A stretch of DNA of 64,000 nt from Arthrobacter terrae (GTDB lineage: Bacteria; Actinomycetota; Actinomycetes; Actinomycetales; Micrococcaceae), in contig NZ_JADNYM010000022.1 in assembly GCF_015708085.1 (NCBI RefSeq), positions 1 to 64,000 of the forward strand. Direction: 5' to 3'. The translations under genes were made by a program, and so were the position numbers. The notes beneath the pieces are model-generated. The model saw nothing but the letters and a program-made list of their open reading frames with translations. It was not told where the DNA came from and ran no database searches. Positions 34,900 through 43,598 of this stretch are shown here, piece by piece (the stretch's first letter is position 1; the number at the start of each line of letters is the position of its first letter).

Positions 34900-34905
34900 T
34901 AAGCT
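34900..34905 (+). promoter_or_regulatory. Putative leaderless -10 box (TAAGCT)
   Basis: TAAGCT lies 6 bp before ATG 34912 with no ribosome-binding sequence in between, matching the pattern at 678 and 33722. Confidence 0.45.
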
Positions 34906-34911
34906 GATCTC

Positions 34912-35934
34912 ATGAGCACAAACACGTATGTCACCGGCGGCCAGGAGTACACCCGGGATACCAATTACATTGAGGATCGGATCATCCGCGGCGGGGACGC
35001 CCCCGAGGCCGGGCGGTGGCCGGTGGAGCCCGGTCGCTACCGGCTCATTGCCGCCCGGGCGTGCCCATGGGCCAACAGAACCGTGATCGTGCGCCGGTTA
35101 CTGGGTCTGGAGGACGTGATTTCCCTTGGCCAGCCCGGCCCCACCCATGACGAGCGTAGCTGGACCTTTGACCTCGACCCTGGCGGCCAAGACCCGGTAC
35201 TGGGCATCGAACGGATTCAGGACGCGTACTTCCGGCGTTTTCCGGGCTACCCGCGCGGCATTACCGTTCCCGCCGTCGTGGACGTTCCTTCCGGCGCGGT
35301 CGTGACCAATAACTTTCCGCAGATCACGCTGGACTTCTCCTCCGAGTGGACCGAATACCAACGTGAGGGCGCTCCCCGCCTCTACCCGGAGGAACTGCGC
35401 GAAGAGATTGACCGGGTCAACCAACGTGTCTTTACGGAGGTTAATAACGGCGTCTACCGGTGCGGGTTTGCCGGTTCCCAGGAAGCCTACGACGCAGCCT
35501 ACGACCGATTGTTCACTGCGCTGGATTGGTTGGAAGAACGCCTGGCCGGCCAGCGCTTTTTGGTCGGAGAAACTATTACGGAGGCCGATGTACGGCTCTT
35601 CACAACCCTGGCGCGCTTTGATGCCGTCTACCACGGGCATTTCAAATGCAATCGGAACAAGCTTACGGAGATGCCCGCGTTGTGGGGCTACGCCCGGGAC
35701 CTGTTCCAGACCCCCGGGTTCGGTGACAGCACCGATTTCCAGCAGATTAAGCAGCACTACTACCTGGTGCATAAAGACATTAATCCCACGCAGATCGTGC
35801 CCAAGGGCCCCGACACGTCGGGGTGGTTGACCGCGCACGGGCGCGAAAAGCTTGGCGGGCGGCCATTTGGGGACGGCACCGCTCCCGGACGGGTTGCTCC
35901 CGGCGAGGAGGTGGCCCCGGGGCACGGCGCCTGA
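34912..35934 (+). CDS. Xi-class glutathione transferase / glutathionyl-hydroquinone reductase-like
   Basis: The 340-residue protein has the Xi-class layout: a thioredoxin-like domain with the catalytic C-P-W-A-N-R motif at about residues 45-50, then an all-helical domain containing the family segment F-T-T-L-A-R-F-D-A-V-Y-H-G-H-F-K-C-N. Family members reduce glutathionyl-hydroquinones. Actinobacteria such as Arthrobacter use mycothiol rather than glutathione, so a mycothiolated or other thiol conjugate is a possible substrate; this is inference. The last 35 residues are a low-complexity Gly/Pro/Ala tail. A strong hairpin follows the stop codon. Confidence 0.9.
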   Translation: MSTNTYVTGGQEYTRDTNYIEDRIIRGGDAPEAGRWPVEPGRYRLIAARACPWANRTVIVRRLLGLEDVISLGQPGPTHDERSWTFDLDPGGQDPVLGIERIQDAYFRRFPGYPRGITVPAVVDVPSGAVVTNNFPQITLDFSSEWTEYQREGAPRLYPEELREEIDRVNQRVFTEVNNGVYRCGFAGSQEAYDAAYDRLFTALDWLEERLAGQRFLVGETITEADVRLFTTLARFDAVYHGHFKCNRNKLTEMPALWGYARDLFQTPGFGDSTDFQQIKQHYYLVHKDINPTQIVPKGPDTSGWLTAHGREKLGGRPFGDGTAPGRVAPGEEVAPGHGA

Positions 35935-35936
35935 GT

Positions 35937-35969
35937 GTTAGGCGTGTGGCCGGCGGCCACACGCCTAAC
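35937..35969 (+). terminator. Terminator-like perfect hairpin after the transferase gene
   Basis: GTTAGGCGTGTGGCC pairs perfectly with GGCCACACGCCTAAC around a 3-nt loop, starting 2 bp after the stop codon. No T-run follows, but the stem is strong and well placed. Confidence 0.7.
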
Positions 35970-35989
35970 GGTTACCGCATAACCATCCT

Positions 35990-36160
35990 CTGAGCCTCTT
36001 GTACGTCGGGGTCTGTTTGATCCTCGTCGGACTGAACCTCCGTACCATTATTTCCAGCTTTTCTACGGTCCTGACCGAAATCACCGCGGCTACGGGCATG
36101 CCGGTGCTCACAGTGACGCTGCTGGCCACAGTTCCTGTGACGTCTCTTGACCTGTTTTAG
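35990..36160 (+). pseudogene. Remnant of a CynX/NimT-like MFS transporter
   Basis: A 56-codon stretch reads L-Y-V-G-V-C-L-I-L-V-G-L-N-L-R-T-I-I-S, followed by T-E-I-T-A-A-T-G-M-P and L-L-A-T-V-P-V before a TAG. This matches the first helix, loop and second helix of cyanate/nitroimidazole-type MFS exporters (canonical A-L-N-L-R-P-A-x-x-S). The start codon is unclear and the remaining ten helices are missing, so it is a decayed fragment. Confidence 0.6.
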
Positions 36161-36601
36161 AAAACCCGCGCATCCCCTCGATCAGCGAAATAGGAATTGC
36201 CGTTGCCGATGTACCGGCAGCGGTTAGGAGGCTGTCGGACGAACTAAAATGCCTCGCCGTCGCGATATTTAGCCCCTACTTCCCGCGCGTCATCTCGCTG
36301 TGGCAATGAGCTGTGGTTCGTTGTTACGGACTGATTCGACTTCTTTGCTGACCATCCGCGGGACAAGGTGGGCCCGGGGATGGTGTTAATGAAGTGCTGC
36401 ACCTGGTCCCGTTCCGTCTTGGTCGGGTCCAGCTACCGATCCTGGAGATCTTTCGGGATGGCCCCCGGTGTCCGATCATGGACATGACCGTGCGGGTCAT
36501 AAGCTGACCGGGTGAGGATCGGCTTCCGACACGTCCTGATCTTGTGAGCCAATGCGGTGCGTCCGCATCGCGTGGGGAATGTCCCTCAATCTCTTTGGTC
36601 G
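36161..36601. other. Gene-poor decayed region
   Basis: I find no supportable gene. A minus-strand stretch at about 36290-36440 is open over roughly 50 codons (including Q-V-Q-H-F-I-N-T-I-P) and might be a remnant of a coding sequence, but I do not recognise it. Together with the MFS remnant this suggests accumulated deletions. Confidence 0.4.
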
Positions 36602-37015
36602 TCAGCTCATATTGGTGACGAGCCGGAACCGCTGGAGGACTAGCGGGGTTGCATCATTAGCTGTGAAGGTGGGATCGCCGAGCTCTGCGCGTTCGGCGGG
36701 GCTGTGCCAGCCTTGTTCGTGCACCGCCCGCCACTGAGCCACGGTTGTGAGTCCCTCACCCTCGTCGAGCACATGCGCTAGATCCACGTCCCCCAACTGC
36801 ACGACCCGAACGCTCGTGATCTCGATGACCGCGACCCGTCGTCCCTCGGAATCGATCACCGCAGACTGCGAGCCGATCTCATTCAGCGGAAGGTTCTGGA
36901 CCTCGTAGCCGCGAAGCAGGCCAGTTGTCGAGGTCTTGGACCCGTCCAGCACGGCGGCTACAAGCTGATCCCGCAGCGGACCCGGAAGTGAGAACTCAAA
37001 GATCGGAAGCGTCAC
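36602..37015 (-). CDS. ASCH-domain protein
   Basis: The 137-residue protein is a single ASCH domain (PUA-like fold). The signature G-S-K-T-S-T-T-G-L-L lies at about residues 25-34, and V-A-V-I-E-I-T-S-V-R-V-V at about 62-73 is the usual central strand pair. The C-terminal L-V-L-Q-R-F-R-L-V closes the barrel. ASCH proteins bind RNA or modified nucleosides, and some have amidohydrolase or RNase activity; the role here is unknown. It is isolated between gene-poor stretches. Confidence 0.82.
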   Translation of the reverse strand: MTLPIFEFSLPGPLRDQLVAAVLDGSKTSTTGLLRGYEVQNLPLNEIGSQSAVIDSEGRRVAVIEITSVRVVQLGDVDLAHVLDEGEGLTTVAQWRAVHEQGWHSPAERAELGDPTFTANDATPLVLQRFRLVTNMS

Positions 37016-37344
37016 CCCCGGATCCTAGCAGGGAGCACACCACTCGTCGGGCATCACGGTGGTCAAGTCCGGGAGCGCGCGACTCGCACGGGGCGATTAT
37101 CACCGGACAGATTGACCGAATCCAGAGGTAGGTTTGGTCCCGGTGGCTGAAGTTCTCGCGTCTGCCACTTCGTTTCCAGCTCTGTGCAATGTGGATTGCT
37201 GCGGTTTCCCAAAGCCTGTTTTATGTGGTGTTTTCTGATCGGAAATGGACGGTCCACGGTTTACTCCTTGATCGGGATAAACCGAGGGCTAGATTGGGAT
37301 GGTTCGTCGAATGCCGCAATAGCGGGCATCAAATAGGGAGAAGC
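37016..37344. other. Intergenic region without visible gene
   Basis: The stretch between the ASCH gene and the next small membrane protein gene has no supported coding sequence or repeat. It should hold the two divergent promoters. The reading frame of the downstream gene stays open into it, but without a ribosome-binding site. Confidence 0.4.
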
Positions 37345-37698
37345 ATGGGAAACAGCGGTAGTGACAGCGTCACGATTAGGGAAGTAGACGAACTCGGGAA
37401 CGTTGATGACCGGTCGAAGAACAGTGAACCGGGCAGAAATCCGGGCAGCGTCCCGGCTGGGGCGAACCCATTCATCATCGGGGCTTGGATTCTCGCTGCA
37501 GGATTGCTCCTTAGCGGGGTGATGATGCTCATTCAGTCCCGGGATCCATCTGCCGCCGGAAACGTGGGCTCCGGCAACATCCCGCTTTCGCTCATCCTGC
37601 TCAACATCGCCCCCTATGCGCTGCTCGCCGGAGTCCTCACCGTAGCTGCACTGATGTTCTGGCATGCAAGCCAGTGGCAACATCGTGACACCCATTGA
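37345..37698 (+). CDS. Two-pass membrane protein, hypothetical
   Basis: From ATG 37345 (AGGGAG 4 bp upstream) it encodes 117 residues: a polar N-terminus of about 45 residues, a helix at about 47-68 (F-I-I-G-A-W-I-L-A-A-G-L-L-L), a short loop, and a second helix at about 83-106. A family of similar actinobacterial small membrane proteins exists, but no function is known to me. The frame extends upstream to 37189, though the RBS favours the start given. Confidence 0.6.
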   Translation: MGNSGSDSVTIREVDELGNVDDRSKNSEPGRNPGSVPAGANPFIIGAWILAAGLLLSGVMMLIQSRDPSAAGNVGSGNIPLSLILLNIAPYALLAGVLTVAALMFWHASQWQHRDTH

Positions 37699-38584
37699 GC
37701 GATCGCGTGACCTAACCACCTTCTCAGCCAGGGAAGGGCCTCTGACAGACTGGACTGGTTCAGCGGGAATGCTGAATGTGTGTTGCGTATTTCTCTCTCC
37801 ATCGTCATTGTCCTTTCAAAAGTTATTTGCAGCAACCCAAGCCTCGACAGCCGGTCCGCTTTGTATGTGCTGCGCGGTTTGGCGACTGGCCGCCGAGTCT
37901 TTTGTGTTAAAAGTGACGCAACGTTGATAAGTTTCTGCACCGCCGCCCGGCCCGGAAGGGGAAGGTTGGGCGAACAGTCCATGGAGTATGTGGAAGCCTC
38001 CGAAGCAGCCTCGGCGTTCGGTCGGTCCGGCGTTTTTTGCCGCGTTGGCGGGAGTTGGCGACGAGCTTGGGTTCACAATGAAACCTCAACGCACTGCACG
38101 GTAATTTATGGTGCGGACAGCACGCCGAGGCCGAAAACGGGGTTCCTAAGACAACCCGCCGGAACAACGCGACGTGAGCACTGAATCGATACTATTCGCG
38201 GTCGCCTCATTGTGGTGACGGCGAAGCAGCAGGTCTTCGCGGCAAAATGGTCCACAGCATCATCCTGCCCCTGCAGAGGTCGCTATCCGTTGAATACCGT
38301 CGGCGTTTCACTTCAACAGCTTCCGGTCTGGATACGGTCGGTACGTGGTCACGCATTTTGCGGAATCATGCGTCCGTGGCTCCGCGTCGTCCCGCAAGAG
38401 GTCCTTCCGTATAGACATCAAAAAACCGTTCCATAAGGCTGTCGGGGCATCGGGAACAAACGAGCTGGCATAAAGGCTGCTCATCGGTAGTGTTTCACAG
38501 GGGAACGATGAGCGGGACATTTGGGGCCTGAAATACAATCCCGTTTACAGGCACCCCCGTTTGGACCATAGTCGAGGTATGGAA
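37699..38584. other. Long gene-poor stretch
   Basis: In these 886 bp no frame on either strand shows a recognisable protein, a good start and normal codon use together. Several short open frames exist, the longest on the plus strand near 37780-38184, but they lack an RBS and family resemblance. Base composition is less GC-rich than neighbouring genes. It may be eroded DNA or may hold RNA genes that I cannot identify by eye. Confidence 0.45.
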
Positions 38585-39265
38585 ATGGGTGGAATTCTTC
38601 CCAAAGACGCACCTGATCCCCGTGCCGAACGGGCCGGGAGCCTGAAACTCATGCCCATTCCGGTGATGGGGCTCATGCCCCAACCAGCGTTGGAGGACTG
38701 GGATGCCGTCGGTCTGAGCTGCAGCGGGGGTGATGGTGGGTATAGCGAAATAACGGCGAGCATCACCTATACGCTTTGGAGAAACCCGGATGACCGCGCA
38801 GACCCGGTCAACCTCGCGGACCTGGACGAGACGACACGCAGGTCGATCGAGGAAGTTCCGCCATGGCCGCGGCCTTCCTGGCTGATCGAGTACGTGGAGC
38901 GACTGCGCTACCCGCAGCTGTGGGAGGCCGTGCGAACCACCTGGCATCGCGTTCTGTCCGAGCGTTCCTCGGTTCGGACCCTGCTGGCTGACCATGTCAA
39001 TCACATCCTCATGAACCAGTACAGGGAGGAGCTCTGGCCGGGCGGCAATCCGTGGGACCAGCACCCACCCGCAGTAACCGGCCGGATGGTCAACGGCCAG
39101 GCCAGGACCGTCATCAACGGAATCAACGTGCCCGGCGCGGAGGTTGATACGGACACGTTCGTCTACGGCATCGGAGCCCAACTGCCAGGCGGTGGTGTCG
39201 TGACAGCCGTGCTTCCACGCACTGAGCTCAAGCACATCGAGGTCCAGTTCACAACCCGGAGCTAA
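38585..39265 (+). CDS. Hypothetical protein, acidic, 226 residues
   Basis: I do not recognise this protein. The chosen ATG 38585 has GAGGT 6 bp upstream; ATG 38579 is an alternative. It is soluble, without signal peptide or membrane helix. Notable stretches are L-K-L-M-P-I-P-V-M-G-L-M-P near the N-terminus, and several Trp residues in W-P-R-P-S-W-L-I-E-Y-V-E. The C-terminal strand-rich part has I-N-G-I-N-V-P-G-A-E-V-D-T-D-T-F-V-Y-G-I-G. The codon usage looks like a normal high-GC gene, unlike the flanking spacers, so it is probably expressed. It stands alone between two gene-poor spacers. Confidence 0.6.
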   Translation: MGGILPKDAPDPRAERAGSLKLMPIPVMGLMPQPALEDWDAVGLSCSGGDGGYSEITASITYTLWRNPDDRADPVNLADLDETTRRSIEEVPPWPRPSWLIEYVERLRYPQLWEAVRTTWHRVLSERSSVRTLLADHVNHILMNQYREELWPGGNPWDQHPPAVTGRMVNGQARTVINGINVPGAEVDTDTFVYGIGAQLPGGGVVTAVLPRTELKHIEVQFTTRS

Positions 39266-39523
39266 CGGCCACACCTCAGCGTCCATAAGCCGAACGCCCA
39301 CAGGTCACCTCGATTGACAGAACCAAACCTTGGTAGGACGAACTGTCTTTCCCTTACTGGCAGACTGGACCGATGATCTCAAGGTGTTGGCTACGGCGGA
39401 CGGCGAAAATTGCCCGATTGCTTGCGGCCTCCGCAAATAACTGTTAGGCCTTAGATAGGTGCGCGGAGCCGCCGCTCGTCCCGATGTCGGGACACGCCGT
39501 CGTACATGAAGGGAAGTGTCCCC

Positions 39524-41845
39524 ATGGCCCGTAAGAATCCCCAGGTTGAGGCCGAGGCCGAGGTCGAGATCGAAGACGAAGACGAAAGCCGGATCGAGGT
39601 CGGTAAGCCGAAAACGTGGGCCGCAGGTATCCCGGGCGTCCTTCACTCGATGGGGCCCGCGCTAAAGGACATGGGGGTGAACAGGACCCGGAAAACTCTG
39701 TTGGCGATGAACCAACGGGACGGATTTGACTGCATGAGCTGTGCGTGGCCGGATCCCGATCACCGCAAGACCTTTGAATTCTGCGAGAACGGGGCCAAGG
39801 CGGTCACCTGGGAGGCCACCCCCATCACCGTAGACTCCCATTTTTGGGCGCAGAACCCGGTGAGCGAGCTGCGCACTAAATCCGAGTACTGGCTGGGGCA
39901 GCAGGGCCGCCTGACCGAGCCGGTCTACAAGCCCGCCGGCAAGGACTACTACGAGCCGGTCAGCTGGGCCGAGGCCTTCAGGATCATCGCCAGGAAGCTC
40001 AATAGCCTGGACTCCCCGGACGAGGCCTCGTTTTACACCAGCGGCCGCACCTCAAACGAGGCGGCTTTCAGCTATCAGCTGTTCGTGCGCGCTTTCGGCA
40101 CCAACAATTTACCGGACTGCTCCAATATGTGCCACGAATCCACCGGCTGGGCAATGGGGCAGACGCTGGGCATCGGCAAAAGCACCATCGTCTACGACGA
40201 TTTCGGCAAGGCCGACCTGATCATTATCATGGGCCAGAACCCCGGGACCAACCACCCGCGCATGCTCACCGCGCTCGAGGAAGCCAAGAACAACGGCGCG
40301 CAGATTGTCGCTGTCAACCCGCTTCCCGAGGCGGGTCTGCGGCGTTACAAGAATCCGCAGGAGGTCAAGGGGATCATTGGGTCCGGCACCGAGATCGCGG
40401 ACCAGTTCCTGCAGATCCGCCTGGGCGGGGATATGGCGCTGCTGCAGGCGATCTGCAAACGGGTCCTGGATGCGGAGGACGCGAACCCCGGCACGGTGCT
40501 GGACCACGAGTTCATCCAGGAGCACTGCCAAGGGCTGGAGGAACTGAAGGCGCATCTGGCCCGGTTGGACGAGGGCGCGGTGCTGACGGCAACGGGTCTG
40601 CGCCTGGAGGAGATCGACGAGCTGGCCGACCGGTATCTGCGGGCGGAGCGGGTCATCATTACCTGGGCAATGGGCCTCACTCAGCAGAAGAAGGGTGTGG
40701 CGGCCATCAAGGAGGTCATTAACCTGCTCCTGCTCCGGGGCAACATCGGCAAGCCCGGGGCCGGTGCGTCTCCGATTCGTGGGCACAGCAATGTGCAGGG
40801 CGACCGGACGATGGGCATCTGGGAGCAGATGCCGCCGGTTTTCCTGGACGCACTGGAGAAGGAGTTCGGTTTCAATCCGCCCCGGGAGCACGGCGCGGAC
40901 GCGGTGCAGACCATCCAGAAGATGCGCGACGGCGCCATGAAGGTTTTCGTGGCACTGGGCGGCAACCTGGTGGCGGCCATTTCAGACACCACGGCGGCCG
41001 AGGCGGCGATGGAAAACCTGGATATGAGCGTGCAGATCTCCACCAAGCTCAACCGGTCCCACACGGTGGTGGGCAAGGAGGCACTGATCCTGCCGACGAT
41101 GGGCCGGACCGAAATCGACCGGCAGGCCTCCGGAGAGCAGTTCGTGTCCGTGGAGGACACCGTCTGTGCGGTGCACCCGTCCTGGGGAAAGGTGGAACCG
41201 GTGGCGCCCAACCTGCTCTCCGAAGTCGCGATCGTATCCCGGCTGGCCCAAGCGACGCTGGACGGGAAGGTGGCGGTGGACTGGGCAGGATTTGAGCGGG
41301 ACTATGACCTGGTCCGCGAGCACATTTCGCACGTCGTGGCAGGTTGTGAAGACTACAACCAACGCATTCGCCAGGACGGCGGGTTCGTGCTCGCGAATGG
41401 GCCCCGGGACTCCCGGACCTTCCACACCCCCACCGGAAAAGCCGTGTTCACGGTCAATGACCTGGAGCACGTCCAGTGTCCGCCGGGTCGGCTGATCCTG
41501 CAGACCATGAGGTCCCATGACCAGTTCAACACCACCATCTACGGTCATAACGACCGCTACCGGGGAATCAAAAAAGGCCGTCAGGTCGTGTTCGTGAACC
41601 CGGAGGATCTTACCGAATTGGGTCTGGCGGATGGCCAGTACGTCGACGTACACGGCGAGCATCACGATAATCAGGAGCGGGTGCTGCGTAACTACCGGCT
41701 GGTTTCCTACCCCACGGCCAGGGGGTGCGCTGCGGCCTACTACCCGGAGGCGAATGTGCTGGTGCCGCTGGATAGCGTGGCCGACGGAAGCAACACTCCG
41801 GTGTCCAAACACGTGATCGTGCGGCTGGAACCCACAGGCGGGTAA
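39524..41845 (+). CDS. FdhF/YdeP-family molybdopterin oxidoreductase, alpha subunit
   Basis: The 773-residue protein matches the YdeP/FdhF-like group (alpha molybdopterin oxidoreductase subunit). After an acidic N-terminal tail (E-A-E-A-E-V-E-I-E-D-E-D) come D-G-F-D-C-M-S-C-A-W-P-D-P and F-C-E-N-G-A-K-A-V, with cysteines for an iron-sulfur cluster. Molybdopterin-binding segments follow: G-Q-N-P-G-T-N-H-P-R, N-L-L-L-L-R-G-N-I-G-K-P-G-A-G and a C-terminal cofactor-binding domain with M-R-S-H-D-Q-F-N-T-T. The DMSO reductase superfamily fold is clear. The substrate is not; formate is one possibility. The start is set by GGGAAG 8 bp upstream. The convergent DUF6457 gene follows by 30 bp. Confidence 0.92.
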   Translation: MARKNPQVEAEAEVEIEDEDESRIEVGKPKTWAAGIPGVLHSMGPALKDMGVNRTRKTLLAMNQRDGFDCMSCAWPDPDHRKTFEFCENGAKAVTWEATPITVDSHFWAQNPVSELRTKSEYWLGQQGRLTEPVYKPAGKDYYEPVSWAEAFRIIARKLNSLDSPDEASFYTSGRTSNEAAFSYQLFVRAFGTNNLPDCSNMCHESTGWAMGQTLGIGKSTIVYDDFGKADLIIIMGQNPGTNHPRMLTALEEAKNNGAQIVAVNPLPEAGLRRYKNPQEVKGIIGSGTEIADQFLQIRLGGDMALLQAICKRVLDAEDANPGTVLDHEFIQEHCQGLEELKAHLARLDEGAVLTATGLRLEEIDELADRYLRAERVIITWAMGLTQQKKGVAAIKEVINLLLLRGNIGKPGAGASPIRGHSNVQGDRTMGIWEQMPPVFLDALEKEFGFNPPREHGADAVQTIQKMRDGAMKVFVALGGNLVAAISDTTAAEAAMENLDMSVQISTKLNRSHTVVGKEALILPTMGRTEIDRQASGEQFVSVEDTVCAVHPSWGKVEPVAPNLLSEVAIVSRLAQATLDGKVAVDWAGFERDYDLVREHISHVVAGCEDYNQRIRQDGGFVLANGPRDSRTFHTPTGKAVFTVNDLEHVQCPPGRLILQTMRSHDQFNTTIYGHNDRYRGIKKGRQVVFVNPEDLTELGLADGQYVDVHGEHHDNQERVLRNYRLVSYPTARGCAAAYYPEANVLVPLDSVADGSNTPVSKHVIVRLEPTGG

Positions 41846-41875
41846 ACGCGGTGCGCGTCGCTGCCGGTCGGCGCT

Positions 41876-42193
41876 CTATTGCGCCGTGCCGGCCCATCCT
41901 TGCGTGTCGGGACCGCCGGTTTTTCCGTTCCCGCACAGCTGCAGTGCCGTGTCGACGGCGGACCTGACCGCCGCCTGCGAGCCGACGTGACCGCTGCTGA
42001 CGGCAAGAGCTGCGGCGTAGCCGACGAGGAAGGTGCTGATCGGCGCCGCTGAGGGACCCGCGGACCGGGTGGATTCGTCCGCCAATTTGAGAATCAACTT
42101 CTGGTCCACCTGCAGGTCCAAAATTTGGAGAGCCTGGGAGAGGCGCTGGCCCCATTGAGTTACGTCCCGCTCTTCCTCGTCGTGGTCAGTCAT
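41876..42193 (-). CDS. DUF6457 protein (molybdenum-enzyme associated)
   Basis: The 105-residue helical protein fits DUF6457, a domain seen alone or fused to MobA and commonly near fdhD and formate-dehydrogenase-like genes in actinobacteria. The segment P-I-S-T-F-L-V-G-Y-A-A-A-L-A near residue 62 is the characteristic region. The ATG at 42193 has AAGGAG upstream. Although the frame remains open to 42358, that extension consists of a 15-bp tandem repeat. Presumably it helps cofactor delivery to the convergent oxidoreductase, but its biochemistry is unknown. Confidence 0.78.
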   Translation of the reverse strand: MTDHDEEERDVTQWGQRLSQALQILDLQVDQKLILKLADESTRSAGPSAAPISTFLVGYAAALAVSSGHVGSQAAVRSAVDTALQLCGNGKTGGPDTQGWAGTAQ

Positions 42194-42490
42194 GGCTGCT
42201 CCTTCGTACGGTCGTGTACCTGCACTGGTTTCAATGACATTTGAGTCGGTGACGCTCTTGTGAATGACGCTGCTGTCAATGACGTTGTTGTGAACGATCT
42301 TCCCAGGCCGCTTCGCAGCCAAGGCCCCGCTCTCAAGGAATAGCATCCGGGGCGGCATTGCACAACGCCTCGCTTTCGAATGTGACGAGCGGGCGGTGAG
42401 GTGCCCGGGCAGCGCGAAGGGACGTCGTCGACTGTCTTGAATTAGGTCAGAAATTTGTTTCTTAATCCAAAATGTTTCCGCTACGGTTAG
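42194..42490. repeat. Spacer with four 15-bp imperfect tandem repeats (42245-42304)
   Basis: Units at 42245, 42260, 42275 and 42290 follow the pattern GT-x-x-A/G-TGACG-C/T-T, with a fifth partial copy near 42228. The period is a multiple of three and in frame with the DUF6457 gene, giving minus-strand pentapeptides of the type x-N-V-I-D/E. Whether it is translated is unclear because the better RBS is downstream. The rest of 42194-42490 holds no gene. Confidence 0.6.
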
Positions 42491-42509
42491 TTAGGCAAGG
42501 GTTACCTAA
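42491..42509. promoter_or_regulatory. IdeR/DtxR iron box
   Basis: TTAGGCAAGGGTTACCTAA matches the 19-bp DtxR/IdeR consensus (TTAGGTTAG-S-CTAACCTAA) in 15 positions, with both outer arms intact. It lies 13 bp before the GTG of the siderophore-binding protein gene. Iron-loaded IdeR would repress the whole uptake operon. Confidence 0.82.
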
Positions 42510-42521
42510 TCGAGGAGAATT

Positions 42522-43598
42522 GTGGAAATATCACGCCGACAGAGTCTCAGACTGGGACTTATGGCTTCCGTTGCGGCTGCAGGACTTGCAATGAGCGGGT
42601 GCTCTACTGGAGCGGCCGGAGCAGGAACTGCCGGGACGGAAACTGCCGGCGGCTCGGCAGCAGCGGAACAATTTCCCGTTTCGATCAAGCACGTCTTCGG
42701 CGAATCAACGATCACTTCCGCACCGCAGCGGGTGGCCACGGTCTCTTGGGTCAATGCAGACGTCGCCATCGCGTTGGGCACCGTTCCGGTCGGCATGCCC
42801 AAGGACGACTGGGGAGGTAACGCACAGGGTTCGACCCCCTGGAAGGATGCAGCGCTGGAAAGGGCAGGAGCCGCCATCGGTTCGGCCAAGGCTCCGGTGC
42901 AGTATTCGGAAACCGACGGCATAAACTTCACCGGGATTGCTAAGACCAGCCCGGACATCATTCTGGCAACGTATTCCGGCCTGAGCCGGGAGGATTACGA
43001 CAAGCTGAGCCTGATCGCACCGGTCGTTGCCTACCCCGAGGCGGCCTACGGAACGTCATGGCAGGAATCCACTGCGATGATCGGCAAGGCATTGGGCAAG
43101 TCGTCCCGAGCCAGTGAGCTGATCGCCGCGACAGAAAAAACCGTGACGCAGGAGGCTGCAAAGTACCCGCAGCTGGCGGGAAAAACGTTCATTTACGGCA
43201 ACCTTGAGCCAGCCAAGAGCGACGGCGTGAATATTTATACCGATGCTGATAACCGGCCCAAGTTCCTGACCAGCATTGGAATGAAGGAAGCACCGGTGGT
43301 GCTGGAAAATCAGAACAAGGCAGCAGGATTTTTCATAACCTGGTCGGCGGAACGGGCCAACGAGCTGCTCTCCGACGTTTTTGTCAGCTGGGTTCCGGAC
43401 GCGAAAACGCAGGCGTCAATTGTGGCCGACCCGCTGCTGGGCCAAATACCGGCCGTTAAGCAGGGCGCGTTTGTCGCGGACACGGACAATTCCCTCACGC
43501 TGGCGATTTCAGCGTCGTCCCCATTGAGCCTGCCGTGGGCACTGGAGAAATTCCTGCCGCAGCTGGGCGCGGCAGCCAGTAAGGCCCAGCACCAGTAA
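42522..43598 (+). CDS. Ferric-siderophore ABC transporter, substrate-binding lipoprotein
   Basis: The 358-residue protein is a class III periplasmic-binding-type lipoprotein (FecB/FepB family). The N-terminus combines a twin-arginine motif (S-R-R-Q-S-L-R) with a lipobox M-S-G-C at residue 27, so it is probably exported folded by Tat and then lipidated. Residues about 65-340 form the helical-backbone two-lobe binding fold (R-V-A-T-V-S-W-V-N-A-D, then N-F-T-G-I-A-K-T-S-P-D-I-I-L). The GTG start has GAGGAGA upstream. It is first of five genes controlled by an iron box; its TAA overlaps the next ATG. Confidence 0.94.
   Translation: MEISRRQSLRLGLMASVAAAGLAMSGCSTGAAGAGTAGTETAGGSAAAEQFPVSIKHVFGESTITSAPQRVATVSWVNADVAIALGTVPVGMPKDDWGGNAQGSTPWKDAALERAGAAIGSAKAPVQYSETDGINFTGIAKTSPDIILATYSGLSREDYDKLSLIAPVVAYPEAAYGTSWQESTAMIGKALGKSSRASELIAATEKTVTQEAAKYPQLAGKTFIYGNLEPAKSDGVNIYTDADNRPKFLTSIGMKEAPVVLENQNKAAGFFITWSAERANELLSDVFVSWVPDAKTQASIVADPLLGQIPAVKQGAFVADTDNSLTLAISASSPLSLPWALEKFLPQLGAAASKAQHQ

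Noticed and set aside
37780-38184. Possible 134-residue protein in the gene-poor stretch
   Set aside because: No RBS, no recognisable fold and composition unlike neighbouring genes.
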